From contig WTCI01000232.1 in the NCBI GenBank assembly GCA_013138655.1, positions 1 to 17,209 on the forward strand: a stretch of DNA of 17,209 bases, read 5' to 3'. Position numbers and translations under genes: made by a program. Below are positions 7,549 through 14,300 of this stretch, piece after piece (the stretch's first letter is position 1; every line of letters starts with the position of its first letter). The notes below the pieces were generated by a model. The model was given only the letters and a program-made list of their open reading frames with translations, was not told where the DNA came from and made no database searches. The DNA is from Desulfuromonadaceae bacterium. GTDB lineage: Bacteria > Desulfobacterota > Desulfuromonadia > Desulfuromonadales > Geopsychrobacteraceae.

Positions 7549-8359
7549 GAAAAGTAAAAGGGGACAAGAAAAGTAAAAGGGGACAGATTTATTTTACAGC
7601 CTTTCGTGGCCGCCCCTGACCACGCAGCTCTATCCGCCTGTTGAGCCGTCTTTCTATTTCATCAATAAATGACGCACCACCGGTCAGCTGTCCACGCTGA
7701 ACAGCTCTGCTCATCATCTCCCGCTCCTGATCGGAAATGGTCTCTGATAAAAATTCGCGATATCGCTTACGGCGCTCATCGTCCAACGGTGCCAAAGACT
7801 TGTAAAGGGGGTCTAAATCTAACCATTCAATCTCCTTGGCAGAAACCTTGGAACGACAACGTGACCAGGGATAATCGGCAGGGTCGGCACAAATTCCGGC
7901 GACCACCGGATTCATCTCTACATAGCGACAGCAAGCGAGCAGATAACCGTTGCTATCGATGGGACTCGACTTGAAGCGCCCTTCCCACAAGGTGCCACTT
8001 CGACCTTCTTGGCGATTGATATAGCGAGTTTGACGACCAGCGATCCTTTTCATCAACTTCCCCAAGTTTTCAGGGTTTTCACCTGGATTGATGACGAGGT
8101 GAACATGATTAGTCATAAGGCAAAATGCGTAGATTTTGCATTCGTATGCCTCTTTCCATTCGGCAAGGTTATCGAGGTAACAACGATAATCGTCCTCGGC
8201 GGAAAATACAACCTGACGGTTATGACCACGTTGAATAATATGGTGAGGATAATCGGGAATGACGATGCGAGCAGTACGAGGCATGGGGACTATTTATCAC
8301 AACAAGAAAAATTGCTCAATAAATAAATCCGTCCCCTTTTTTAATCCGTCCCCTTTTTT
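7549..8359 (-). mobile_element. RAYT/IS200-like element with symmetrical double end boxes
   Basis: A transposase gene is enclosed by related boxes in inverted orientation. On the left, GAAAAGTAAAAGGGGACA occurs twice in tandem (7549-7566, 7568-7585), the second copy continuing into GATTTATT. On the right, AATCCGTCCCCTTTTTT occurs twice in tandem (8326-8342, 8343-8359), preceded by AATA. The right end reverse-complemented reads AAAAGGGGACGGATTTATT, which matches the left AAAAGGGGACAGATTTATT with one difference. The transposase stop codon lies inside the left inner box. I saw no clear target-site duplication, as expected for Y1 (HUH) transposition. The exact outer limits are uncertain by about 20 bp. 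Confidence 0.65.
7589..8284 (-). CDS. REP-associated tyrosine transposase (RAYT, Y1/HUH type)
   Basis: The protein (231 residues) starts with MPRTARIVIPDYPHHIIQRG, typical of RAYT proteins. The HUH metal-binding motif is H60-V-H62 in MTNHVHLV, the conserved LWEGRFKSS segment is at about 99-107, and the likely catalytic tyrosine is Y121 in RYVEMNPV. The C terminus is basic (RGQGRPRKAVK). RAYTs nick and join single-stranded DNA at REP hairpins and are usually single-copy, domesticated relatives of IS200/IS605 transposases. No reading-frame damage is visible, so it may be functional. No good Shine-Dalgarno sequence precedes ATG 8284, so expression may be low. A hairpin with a GTAG tetranucleotide at its foot lies directly beyond the right end at 8360-8397, the form expected of a REP target. 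Confidence 0.9.
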   Translation of the reverse strand: MPRTARIVIPDYPHHIIQRGHNRQVVFSAEDDYRCYLDNLAEWKEAYECKIYAFCLMTNHVHLVINPGENPENLGKLMKRIAGRQTRYINRQEGRSGTLWEGRFKSSPIDSNGYLLACCRYVEMNPVVAGICADPADYPWSRCRSKVSAKEIEWLDLDPLYKSLAPLDDERRKRYREFLSETISDQEREMMSRAVQRGQLTGGASFIDEIERRLNRRIELRGQGRPRKAVK

Positions 8360-8409
8360 GTAGGAAAGCCTCAGCCCGCATAAACAGGCTGAGGCTTAGG
8401 TAATTCTGG
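8360..8409. repeat. Hairpin repeat, copy 2 (REP-like or shared terminator)
   Basis: AAGCCTCAGCC (8366-8376) pairs perfectly over 11 bp with GGCTGAGGCTT (8387-8397); the 10-nt loop differs from copy 1 (552-599) at one base. The similarity continues to TTCTGG on the right and loosely beyond. GTAG (8360-8363) stands at the 5' foot; copy 1 has GCAG there. It is about 90 bp beyond the stop of the receiver-kinase gene and directly abuts the RAYT element. On minus its tail is TTTCCTACAAAAAA, so termination would be only moderate. Confidence 0.65.
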
Positions 8410-8500
8410 GAAAGGTGATTTGTTGGACAGGCGCTGGCCTTTCTCTCGTCACAACCATCCGGTTATAGATCGAAAGAGATTTGGTAGGAGATCAATTCCC

Positions 8501-9754
8501 TTAAAGGCTTTTCGCCTCATTTTCGGCAGCAGTCTCAACATCCACCATCTCTACCCAGAAGGTACTGCCTCCACCAGGCGTCTCTTCCACCCAGGCGCGA
8601 TTCCCGTAGAGACGAGCAATCTTCTGGACCGTGGCGAGGCCCACTCCCGTTCCCGGAGATTCTTTGCCTGTCGTGCCCCGGTAGAACACCTCAAAAATTT
8701 GACTGCGCTCTTCTTCCGGAATGCCCGGCCCGTGGTCGCGGACATAGAACCGCACCAAGTCATCCCTGCGCTCTCCCCCGACTTCGATGGGACTGCCTTC
8801 CTTGCCTGCATAACGGAGGGCATTGCCGATCAGGTTGTGGAAAATCTGGTACAACAAAGTCTTCGGAACACTCAAAGACGGCAGGTCGGCGACTTCGATG
8901 CCCACACCAGCGCCGGATAATTCCTCGGTCAGGTCGCAGATCACATCATTAACGACAGCACCTGTGTCGAGTTGCTCGGAAGGCCGCTCTACTTGGCCAA
9001 CCGTCGCTAAGGTGAGCAGATCTTCCATCAGTGCCACCATCCTTTTTCCTGAGTCACTGATTTCGGCCAGACAACCCAGCTCTTGCTCCTCCAGCCGGTC
9101 CCGGCAGCTTTCACAGAGATAATCAGCATAGCTAATAATGGGTGTGAGGGGGCTACGAAGATCGTGAGAGACGGTGTAGACGAAGGTATCCAGCTCTCGG
9201 TTGGCCTCTTTAAGTTCCTCCTCGGCACGCATGCGTTCAGAGATTTCATTCTTGACTTCGGCCAAAGTGTTTTGCAGTTCCCTGATCAGCCGGTCTTTTT
9301 CCTTTTCAGCTTGTTTGCGTAATTCAACCTCATTTGTCAGCTTATCTTTTGCTATTTTCAATCTGTTTTTTTGCTGATGTAACTCAAGAAAAATAGCGAC
9401 CTTACTTCGCAGAATCGTTGGGGAGACAGGTTTAAACAGATAATCAACAGCCCCACTTTCATAGCCCTTGAAGAGGTGCTGATCTTCTTTGCTAATAGCG
9501 GTAACAAAAATAATCGGAATTTCTCTTGTTATTTTGTTGCCACGCATCAAGGTAGCTGTTTCAAAACCATCCATACCAGGCATCCGGACATCGAGAATTG
9601 TCAGTGCAATTTCATGGGATAACAACTTCTCAAGTGCCATTTCGCCAGAAGTCGCCTTGATTAAGGAAATATTTGGCAGATCAAGAATCCCCTCCAAAGC
9701 GAGTAAATTTTCTTCCCTGTCATCAACGATCAGTATATTGGTATTATTTTCCAT
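8501..9754 (-). CDS. Receiver-histidine kinase (REC-coiled coil-HisKA-HATPase)
   Basis: This 417-residue cytoplasmic protein has an N-terminal receiver (1-120, D11-D12 acidic pair, acceptor D55 in LDVRMPGMDG, Lys in FKP), a charged coiled coil (about 125-185), a HisKA domain with H197 in TVSHDLRSPL, and an ATPase domain (about 300-405) with the N box HNLIGNALRYAG, G1 box DHGPGIP and G2 box GTGVGLATV. No transmembrane segment or other sensor is present, so the receiver is probably the input: phosphorylation by another kinase would control this one. The receiver is about three-quarters identical by eye to that of the diguanylate cyclase at 778-1800, so both may be served by one kinase, plausibly the hybrid kinase. 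It is transcribed alone from a good promoter at 9809-9837. The start ATG has only a weak AAGAGA box. Confidence 0.92.
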   Translation of the reverse strand: MENNTNILIVDDREENLLALEGILDLPNISLIKATSGEMALEKLLSHEIALTILDVRMPGMDGFETATLMRGNKITREIPIIFVTAISKEDQHLFKGYESGAVDYLFKPVSPTILRSKVAIFLELHQQKNRLKIAKDKLTNEVELRKQAEKEKDRLIRELQNTLAEVKNEISERMRAEEELKEANRELDTFVYTVSHDLRSPLTPIISYADYLCESCRDRLEEQELGCLAEISDSGKRMVALMEDLLTLATVGQVERPSEQLDTGAVVNDVICDLTEELSGAGVGIEVADLPSLSVPKTLLYQIFHNLIGNALRYAGKEGSPIEVGGERRDDLVRFYVRDHGPGIPEEERSQIFEVFYRGTTGKESPGTGVGLATVQKIARLYGNRAWVEETPGGGSTFWVEMVDVETAAENEAKSL

Positions 9755-9808
9755 TTTTCTCTTTTCTCAGTTGCCTGGGAATTGTAAAGCGAAACTTAAA
9801 CCGCTCCT

Positions 9809-9837
9809 AGTATCTCGGACAGTTTTGTCTTTGTCAA
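9809..9837 (-). promoter_or_regulatory. Sigma-70 promoter of the receiver-kinase gene
   Basis: On minus, a perfect TTGACA (9837-9832) is followed after exactly 17 bp by GATACT (9814-9809, 4 of 6 consensus). Transcription would begin near 9802, giving a leader of about 48 nt before ATG 9754. This is the best promoter in the window by consensus. Confidence 0.6.
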
Positions 9838-9841
9838 AACT
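9821..9841. promoter_or_regulatory. Palindrome overlapping the -35 box, possible operator
   Basis: AGTTTTG (9821-9827) and CAAAACT (9835-9841) form a perfect 7-bp inverted repeat with a 7-nt spacer that covers the TTGACA box. A dimeric repressor bound here would block the promoter. The binding protein is unknown. Confidence 0.3.
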
Positions 9842-10087
9842 AAGCAGTTATGACGGTTGTCCAGCATAACTGATAGCCCGCACCGCTTAGTTCCTAAATG
9901 TCCTGTCAAAATGCATTCGCATATATCTAACGGCTAAGGAGCGGCGGGTGTCAAGAGGGGACTATTTTCCACAAGCTGACGTGGCCAGTATGATTCTTTA
10001 TTACTCGCCCACAGTTAGATTTCGGACCTACCCGCGAAAAGTGCCCCCCTTCATCAATTAGGTTTATACCGAAAGAGAGGTGTCATT

Positions 10088-10240
10088 ATGGCGAGAAAGA
10101 AAACGAAATCGTATCCGGAAGCATTCCGTAGTGAGGCGGTTCGGTTGGCAGATCAGCCAGTCAGAACAGCGGCTGATGTTGCCAGGGAGTTGGGGATTCA
10201 TGTGGGGGTTACCATTCTGCCCCTTGGTAAATGCCAGTGA
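10088..10240 (+). pseudogene. Truncated IS3-family transposase OrfA fragment
   Basis: A 50-codon frame begins at ATG 10088 behind GAGAGG (spacing 7). Its first 40 residues, with YPEAFRSEAVRLA and AADVARELGIHVG, match the start of the helix-turn-helix OrfA protein of IS3-type elements. After GIHVG the family sequence normally continues with a Leu/Tyr/Trp-rich segment (QLYxW); here it breaks into an unrelated ten-residue tail and stops. The rest of orfA and all of orfB are missing, so this is the scar of an insertion sequence cut at about 10207. The first 60 bp upstream are probably part of the element's left end. Confidence 0.75.
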
Positions 10241-10379
10241 AACTATCCACTAATGCAGGGGCAGTATCAACAATGCATATATAATTTATGACATAGTATG
10301 CTATTTGTTCACAATATGCTTAATTTCAAGAAGTTAGAGATCTAAGTATACGAAATATGCATGGGCCGTAGAAATCACT

Positions 10380-10420
10380 AAACCGCTCCAGCAGGAAAGA
10401 ACCGGGGCGGTTTATTTTTG
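10380..10420. terminator. Intrinsic terminator between lolA and the IS scar
   Basis: AAACCGCTCC (10380-10389) pairs with GGGGCGGTTT (10404-10413) over 10 bp with one T-G wobble. On plus it is followed by ATTTTTG, a good T tract; on minus, the direction of lolA, the tail is TTTAGTGATTTC, which is weaker. It lies about 30 bp past the lolA stop and probably ends that transcript, possibly working in both directions. Confidence 0.55.
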
Positions 10421-10448
10421 TTCTCAGGAAGCATTTCCTGCAGAAGCA

Positions 10449-11210
10449 TCAAAAACCCAGTTGCTCACTCGTCGGCCGAACAACCTCCACACCTTCCGGT
10501 CGCTCAAAATAAAAAAAGTCCCCGGAAAGCTGTTGATTGATGCGCGTCTCTGCAAATTCAATGCTGGTCCGATTCCCCTTTAAATCGTAAACCGTCGTGG
10601 CAAGGATCGGAAAAACCTGTCCGATTTTATCGTTTTCAATATAGTCACTGACCGCTTTTCGAGCGACGACAATCAACAATCGGCGGATAAATTGCGACTC
10701 TTCTCGCGGCTGGAGTTCAAGAATATAATTTTTTCCTTGATCCGTGGCAGGAGCGGCCCAACTGACTTCGAAATCCTGCGAAAGAAAACCGAGGCGGTTC
10801 AGAAAGGCAATCGGGTTATTGCTCTGCTGCAGACCAATCTCGCTGATATCAGTCTCCACCACCTGCCGGTTTTCCGGCTCATAGACCCACATGGTCTGCC
10901 CGTCTGAAATAAACTGTTGCACGAGCGGTTCACGGTACTCCCAGCGGAACATTGTCAGCGGCTGATCACTGTTCGGGCGCTGCTGAAACCTGAAACTGAC
11001 AACGCCCTGGCCACGCTGGGTCCGCTCAATAGAGGCAATGTGTGACTCCTGAAAAAAATTTGCCTGAAAATCATGAATCGCCTGACCTTGGCCGGACAGC
11101 GGCCTGAAAGGTGTTTCCAATGCCGTGACAATATCACTCAACTCAACCGCTGCCGCCATACTCGGCAGCCAGCAGAGCAGAAGGAGCAAGGTGAAAAATC
11201 TAATCCGCAT
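10449..11210 (-). CDS. lolA: LolA-type outer-membrane lipoprotein carrier
   Basis: The 253-residue protein has a clear Sec signal peptide (MRIR, hydrophobic FFTLLLLLCWLPSM, cleavage likely after AAA at about 21). The mature part shows LolA family features: an early 'DFQANFFQE' segment, GVVSFRFQQ, the FRWEYREP segment, 'DGQTMWVYEPENRQV' and the late 'VYDLKGNRTSIEF'. LolA takes lipoproteins released by LolCDE at the inner membrane across the periplasm to the outer membrane. It is somewhat longer than the E. coli protein (about 200 residues). GGAG lies 8 nt before ATG 11210. It shares the strand of the chemosensory genes but is separated from cheC by 292 bp holding a hairpin and a MITE-like element, so it is not evidently co-regulated. 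Its presence marks a Gram-negative envelope. Confidence 0.9.
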   Translation of the reverse strand: MRIRFFTLLLLLCWLPSMAAAVELSDIVTALETPFRPLSGQGQAIHDFQANFFQESHIASIERTQRGQGVVSFRFQQRPNSDQPLTMFRWEYREPLVQQFISDGQTMWVYEPENRQVVETDISEIGLQQSNNPIAFLNRLGFLSQDFEVSWAAPATDQGKNYILELQPREESQFIRRLLIVVARKAVSDYIENDKIGQVFPILATTVYDLKGNRTSIEFAETRINQQLSGDFFYFERPEGVEVVRPTSEQLGF

Positions 11211-11261
11211 AACAAAATCTCCGGTTTCCGTTCTTAAAAAGGATGTCAGCAGTTCTTAAAT

Positions 11262-11292
11262 AGTTCCCATCCGGAAACTCCGGGTGGGAACT
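11262..11292. repeat. Long hairpin upstream of lolA
   Basis: AGTTCCCATCCGG (11262-11274) pairs with CCGGGTGGGAACT (11280-11292) over 13 bp with one wobble and a 5-nt loop. Neither side has a strong T tract (minus side ATTTAAGAAC), so it could be a weak terminator, an RNA-stabilising hairpin ahead of lolA or a dispersed palindromic repeat. It lies about 50 bp before the lolA start. Confidence 0.55.
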
Positions 11293-11353
11293 GGCAGGTT
11301 TCCGAGTCAGGAACCAAACTGGTGGGAATAGACCAGGCTCATTGGTCACAAAG

Positions 11354-11507
11354 TTGATGGTCTCGCAAAAAAGAATACATGGCTAAGCAAAAATTTCGAC
11401 CCACAAGGCGTAGTGGTTTTTCGGGGGCGAAGGCATACATATGGTATGTCGAGATCCTGAAAAACTGCTGCAACGCCGGAGGGCGGACTTTTTGCAACGC
11501 CATCAAA
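11354..11507. mobile_element. MITE-like palindromic element abutting cheC
   Basis: The left end GTTGATGGTCTCGCAAAAA and the reverse complement of the right end (TTTGATGGCGTTGCAAAAA) match over about 19 positions with few differences. The ~154-bp element between them has no coding capacity but contains internal palindromes, for example GCATAC/GTATGT around 11432-11450. Small elements with TTGATGG...GCAAAAA ends fit a non-autonomous transposon. The right end lies on the last codon of cheC: the TGA stop (11505-11503) is part of the TTGATGG terminal motif. The limits are uncertain by a few bases. Confidence 0.55.
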
Positions 11508-12087
11508 GTTGTGCAACCAGCCGGTCAACGGTTCTTGAATCCGAAAACAGGTAAATAGCGCCCTGCATCGGTCCCCCTTCCTCTGCTGCATTTTTCAGAC
11601 AGGTCTGGACTATCAGGCAGGGTTCCGCCAGACGGGAACCGTACCTGTCCAGCAACTCATTAATGGGGGCGCGACAGAGTATCGGCGGAGCAGGCATGGC
11701 ACGTAAACCGAGCTGATTATCAAGACTGGCAAGAAAGGAGGAGGCAATAATGTTGCCGACTTCTTTCAGGGCTGAACTGGCCGGTTCCGTAAACAAGTCA
11801 CCTGACAATCGCCCCAACAATTGACTGCTGAGCCGATCAGCAGAATCCAGCGAGAGTGAAAACATTAAACCACCGCTGATATCACCGGAGATAGCCATGT
11901 AAATACTGCAAACATCCGCACCATTTTGTCTCAAGGCCTGGTGATCAGACATCCAGCTATCAACAATTTCAATCTGGATCGTTTTGTGTAACAGGCGTGA
12001 AAGCATCTCCGCTGCCTGCCCCATCCCCTGTTGGGAAATGTGACAAATCGCTTCGTGCTGAGACTGGCTGAGGGTATCCAATAGCAT
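11503..12087 (-). CDS. cheC: CheC-type CheY-P phosphatase
   Basis: The 194-residue protein fits the CheC/CheX/FliY phosphatase family. The second active-site motif is intact: S-A-L-K-E109-V-G-N112 followed by proline 22-23 residues later, the S/D-x3-E-x2-N-x21-P pattern. The first motif, near residues 12-19, is degenerate: the Glu position is His and the Asn position is Gln, so only one active site should work. The family dephosphorylates CheY-P and stands in for CheZ in many bacteria. It begins directly after the cheA stop (TAAATG) with GAGG in range, so the two are coupled. The last codon and stop coincide with the end of a MITE-like element, so the original C terminus may have been altered. 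CheX is the main alternative name, but the second-motif layout favours CheC. Confidence 0.82.
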   Translation of the reverse strand: MLLDTLSQSQHEAICHISQQGMGQAAEMLSRLLHKTIQIEIVDSWMSDHQALRQNGADVCSIYMAISGDISGGLMFSLSLDSADRLSSQLLGRLSGDLFTEPASSALKEVGNIIASSFLASLDNQLGLRAMPAPPILCRAPINELLDRYGSRLAEPCLIVQTCLKNAAEEGGPMQGAIYLFSDSRTVDRLVAQL

Positions 12088-13917
12088 TTATGCCTCTTTT
12101 TTTCTGCGTTTTTCCAACAAAGGTTGAAGATCCAGCAGAAACATGATCCGCCCATCACCGAGGATCGCTCCGCCATTATTTCCACGCAAACGATCAAAGG
12201 GAGCGGGCAAACCCTGGACAAAAACTTCCTGTTGTCCGACCAGACGATCAACCACCAGGCCGATTTTACGACCCAGTACTTCGGTCACGACCAACGACAA
12301 TAGCTTTTTGACCTGCCCTTTTGGCTGCCGCAGAATTTTACGCAACGATAATAACGGCAGCAACTCTCCCTGTAACGTAATCACCAATTGCTTGCCGCTG
12401 GTTCGAACCTCTGCCGGTGAAACCTCCAAGGTTTGCAGCACCCGTGTTATCGGCAATCCCAGCAAGCTTCCGGCCGACTCGATCAGCAGCATCCGCACAA
12501 TCGCCACCGACAGGGGCAACTTCATCGTCATGCGTGAACCTTCACCGGCAACCGAATCGATCATCAAAATCCCACCGAGCCGTTCAACCGCAGTTTTAAC
12601 GACATCCATCCCGACCCCGCGGCCGGAGGTTTCTGTGATCTCCTCAACGGTTGAAAATCCGGGATGGCAGATCAGCTGATAAAGATCGTAGTCACGGATG
12701 TTTTCAGCTTGCACCGGGCTCAACAAACCACACTGCAAAGCCCGCTGTCGGATCTTTTCCGGATCAATCCCCCGACCGTTATCGGAGATCTGAATCAACA
12801 CCTGATCCCGCTCCCGCCAGGCTTTGATCCGCACCCGTCCCTGCTGCTCGATGCCATGATCAATCGCGTTACGAACCATGTGGGTCAAGGGATCCGTCAA
12901 TGCTTCGATAATGGCCCGATCAAGTTCGATCGAAGCCCCATCCACGACAAACTCAACCTCTTTGCCACTGCTGCGACAGAGATCGCGCACCGTACGCGGC
13001 AGTCGATCGGTCACCGTTGCCAACGGCATCATCCTGACCTGCAAAACCTGGTGGTGAAGATTTTTCACCAATCTGGCCAGTTGTCCCAACCCTTCGTTCA
13101 AACCACTCCAATTGCGCTCGGCAGCGGCCGTTTGCAAGCAGTAGCGATTGGTGATCAACTCCCCGGTCAGATTGATAAAGTGATCCAGCAAATCAGTCCC
13201 AACACGCACAGTCGTCGTCACGGCCTGCTGTTTACGCTGTTTTTCGACGATCTGTTCCGGCGGGAAAGTAATCTCTGCCAGTTCACTGTACTTCTGCAAC
13301 CGGGTGAAGATCTGCTCCTGCGACAGATCAGTTTTAAGGCGCACCTCAAGGGTTCGGCTGATCTCCCCCTGAAGAATATTTTCTTCCGCCGGAATCGTTT
13401 CCAGCAGGCGGCCAAATTCTTCCAGCTTTTTCAACAGCACCAGCAAGCGCGGCCCCGGCGCGGCAACCGTTTCTTCCAGACGTAAATGAATCAGCAGATT
13501 GGAATTATCCAGATCCTCAGAGCAGGAAACACTTTCAAGCAGTTCGAGACCCTGGTGGGGGATTTCTCCCTGGATAAAAGCTTCGACCGACCGTTCCGGC
13601 AGTTGCTGACGAATATCTTGCAACAAGCCCTCAAGCAGATCGACAGCCGCCAGCAGATAATCAATCTGCGTACTGGAAATCTGCCCAAGGCTCCGGCAAT
13701 TATCCAGCTGATCTTCAAGATGGTGAGCCAATTGTGCTGTCGCACTATAGCTCATGGTCGCGGCCATCCCCTTGATCGAATGTGCCTCGCGAAACAGCGC
13801 AGCTATCCCGTTCCGGTCTTCCGGAGCGGCTTCGAGTTCGACCAGCAGGGACACCATGTTTTGCAGATGTTCTGCCGCCTCGGTTAAAAACATCTCTCGA
13901 TATTTAGCAATATCCAT
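12088..13917 (-). CDS. cheA: Chemotaxis histidine kinase CheA
   Basis: The protein (609 residues from ATG 13917) has the five CheA parts: P1 phosphotransfer with H46 in FREAHSIKGMAA; a P2-like CheY-docking segment (about 135-225); P3 dimerisation (about 230-290, TDLLDHFINLTGELI); P4 kinase (about 300-465) with N box HMVRNAIDHGIE, G1 DNGRGID and G2 GRGVGMDVV; and a CheW-like P5 (about 475-605). All catalytic motifs look intact. It autophosphorylates under MCP-CheW control and passes phosphate to CheY. ATG 13917 is preferred because AGGA stands 6 nt upstream; an in-frame ATG at 13956 would overlap cheY and has no ribosome site. It starts 16 bp after cheY and is followed without gap by cheC. Confidence 0.95.
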   Translation of the reverse strand: MDIAKYREMFLTEAAEHLQNMVSLLVELEAAPEDRNGIAALFREAHSIKGMAATMSYSATAQLAHHLEDQLDNCRSLGQISSTQIDYLLAAVDLLEGLLQDIRQQLPERSVEAFIQGEIPHQGLELLESVSCSEDLDNSNLLIHLRLEETVAAPGPRLLVLLKKLEEFGRLLETIPAEENILQGEISRTLEVRLKTDLSQEQIFTRLQKYSELAEITFPPEQIVEKQRKQQAVTTTVRVGTDLLDHFINLTGELITNRYCLQTAAAERNWSGLNEGLGQLARLVKNLHHQVLQVRMMPLATVTDRLPRTVRDLCRSSGKEVEFVVDGASIELDRAIIEALTDPLTHMVRNAIDHGIEQQGRVRIKAWRERDQVLIQISDNGRGIDPEKIRQRALQCGLLSPVQAENIRDYDLYQLICHPGFSTVEEITETSGRGVGMDVVKTAVERLGGILMIDSVAGEGSRMTMKLPLSVAIVRMLLIESAGSLLGLPITRVLQTLEVSPAEVRTSGKQLVITLQGELLPLLSLRKILRQPKGQVKKLLSLVVTEVLGRKIGLVVDRLVGQQEVFVQGLPAPFDRLRGNNGGAILGDGRIMFLLDLQPLLEKRRKKEA

Positions 13918-13933
13918 CGCTGATCCTGATGAG

Positions 13934-14299
13934 TTAGCCGGCAGCCACGCGCTCAATCACTTCCAAAACCTGCGCGTCGGAAAAGGGCTTGACGATAAAG
14001 TCCTTGGCTCCGGCTTTGATCGCCTCCATAATCATACTCTCCTGTCCCAGGGCACTGCAAACCACCACCACCGCCGCCGGATCTGTGGAGAGAATTGTTT
14101 TCATCGCATCAATCCCCCCCATCTCCGGCATGACAATATCCATGCTCACCAGGTCCGGCTGCTGGAGATGGTACTGTTCGATAGCCTGCAAACCGTTTTC
14201 TGCCTCGGCGACAATGTTCCAGCCGGCCGCGGTAAAAATATCGCGCAGCAGAGTTCGCATAAAAAGTGCATCATCGACAATCAAAACTCTTTTGGCCAT
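13934..14299 (-). CDS. cheY: Single-domain response regulator CheY
   Basis: From ATG 14299 this is 121 residues, the normal CheY length. It has the acidic pair D9-D10, acceptor D54 in VSMDIVMPEMGG, Ser in the switch position (VVVCSALG) and Lys in IVKPF. It carries the CheA phosphate to its target, either the flagellar switch or another motility or regulatory system, and is presumably dephosphorylated by the CheC encoded two genes on. GGAGG lies 5 nt before ATG 14299; an upstream in-frame ATG at 14353 would sit inside cheW and is unlikely. The stop of cheW lies within this ribosome-binding region (GGAGGTTGAAATG), a strong sign of translational coupling. Confidence 0.93.
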   Translation of the reverse strand: MAKRVLIVDDALFMRTLLRDIFTAAGWNIVAEAENGLQAIEQYHLQQPDLVSMDIVMPEMGGIDAMKTILSTDPAAVVVVCSALGQESMIMEAIKAGAKDFIVKPFSDAQVLEVIERVAAG

Positions 14300-14300
14300 T

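Larger units (their letters stand above)
9755..10448. other. Non-coding gap with promoter, IS scar and terminator
   Basis: This 694-bp stretch between the receiver-kinase gene and lolA holds the kinase promoter (9809-9837), a palindrome over its -35 box, a truncated IS3-type orfA (10088-10240), an 8-bp inverted repeat CTGCCCCT/AGGGGCAG (10217-10224, 10257-10264) that may be an element end, an AT-rich segment (10265-10375) and a hairpin terminator (10380-10420). I see no intact gene. Confidence 0.6.

Noticed and set aside
7534..7600. CRISPR-like short tandem repeats (AAAAGTAAAAG)
   Set aside because: The units are tandem without spacers of constant length and are better explained as end boxes of the RAYT element; no cas genes are present.
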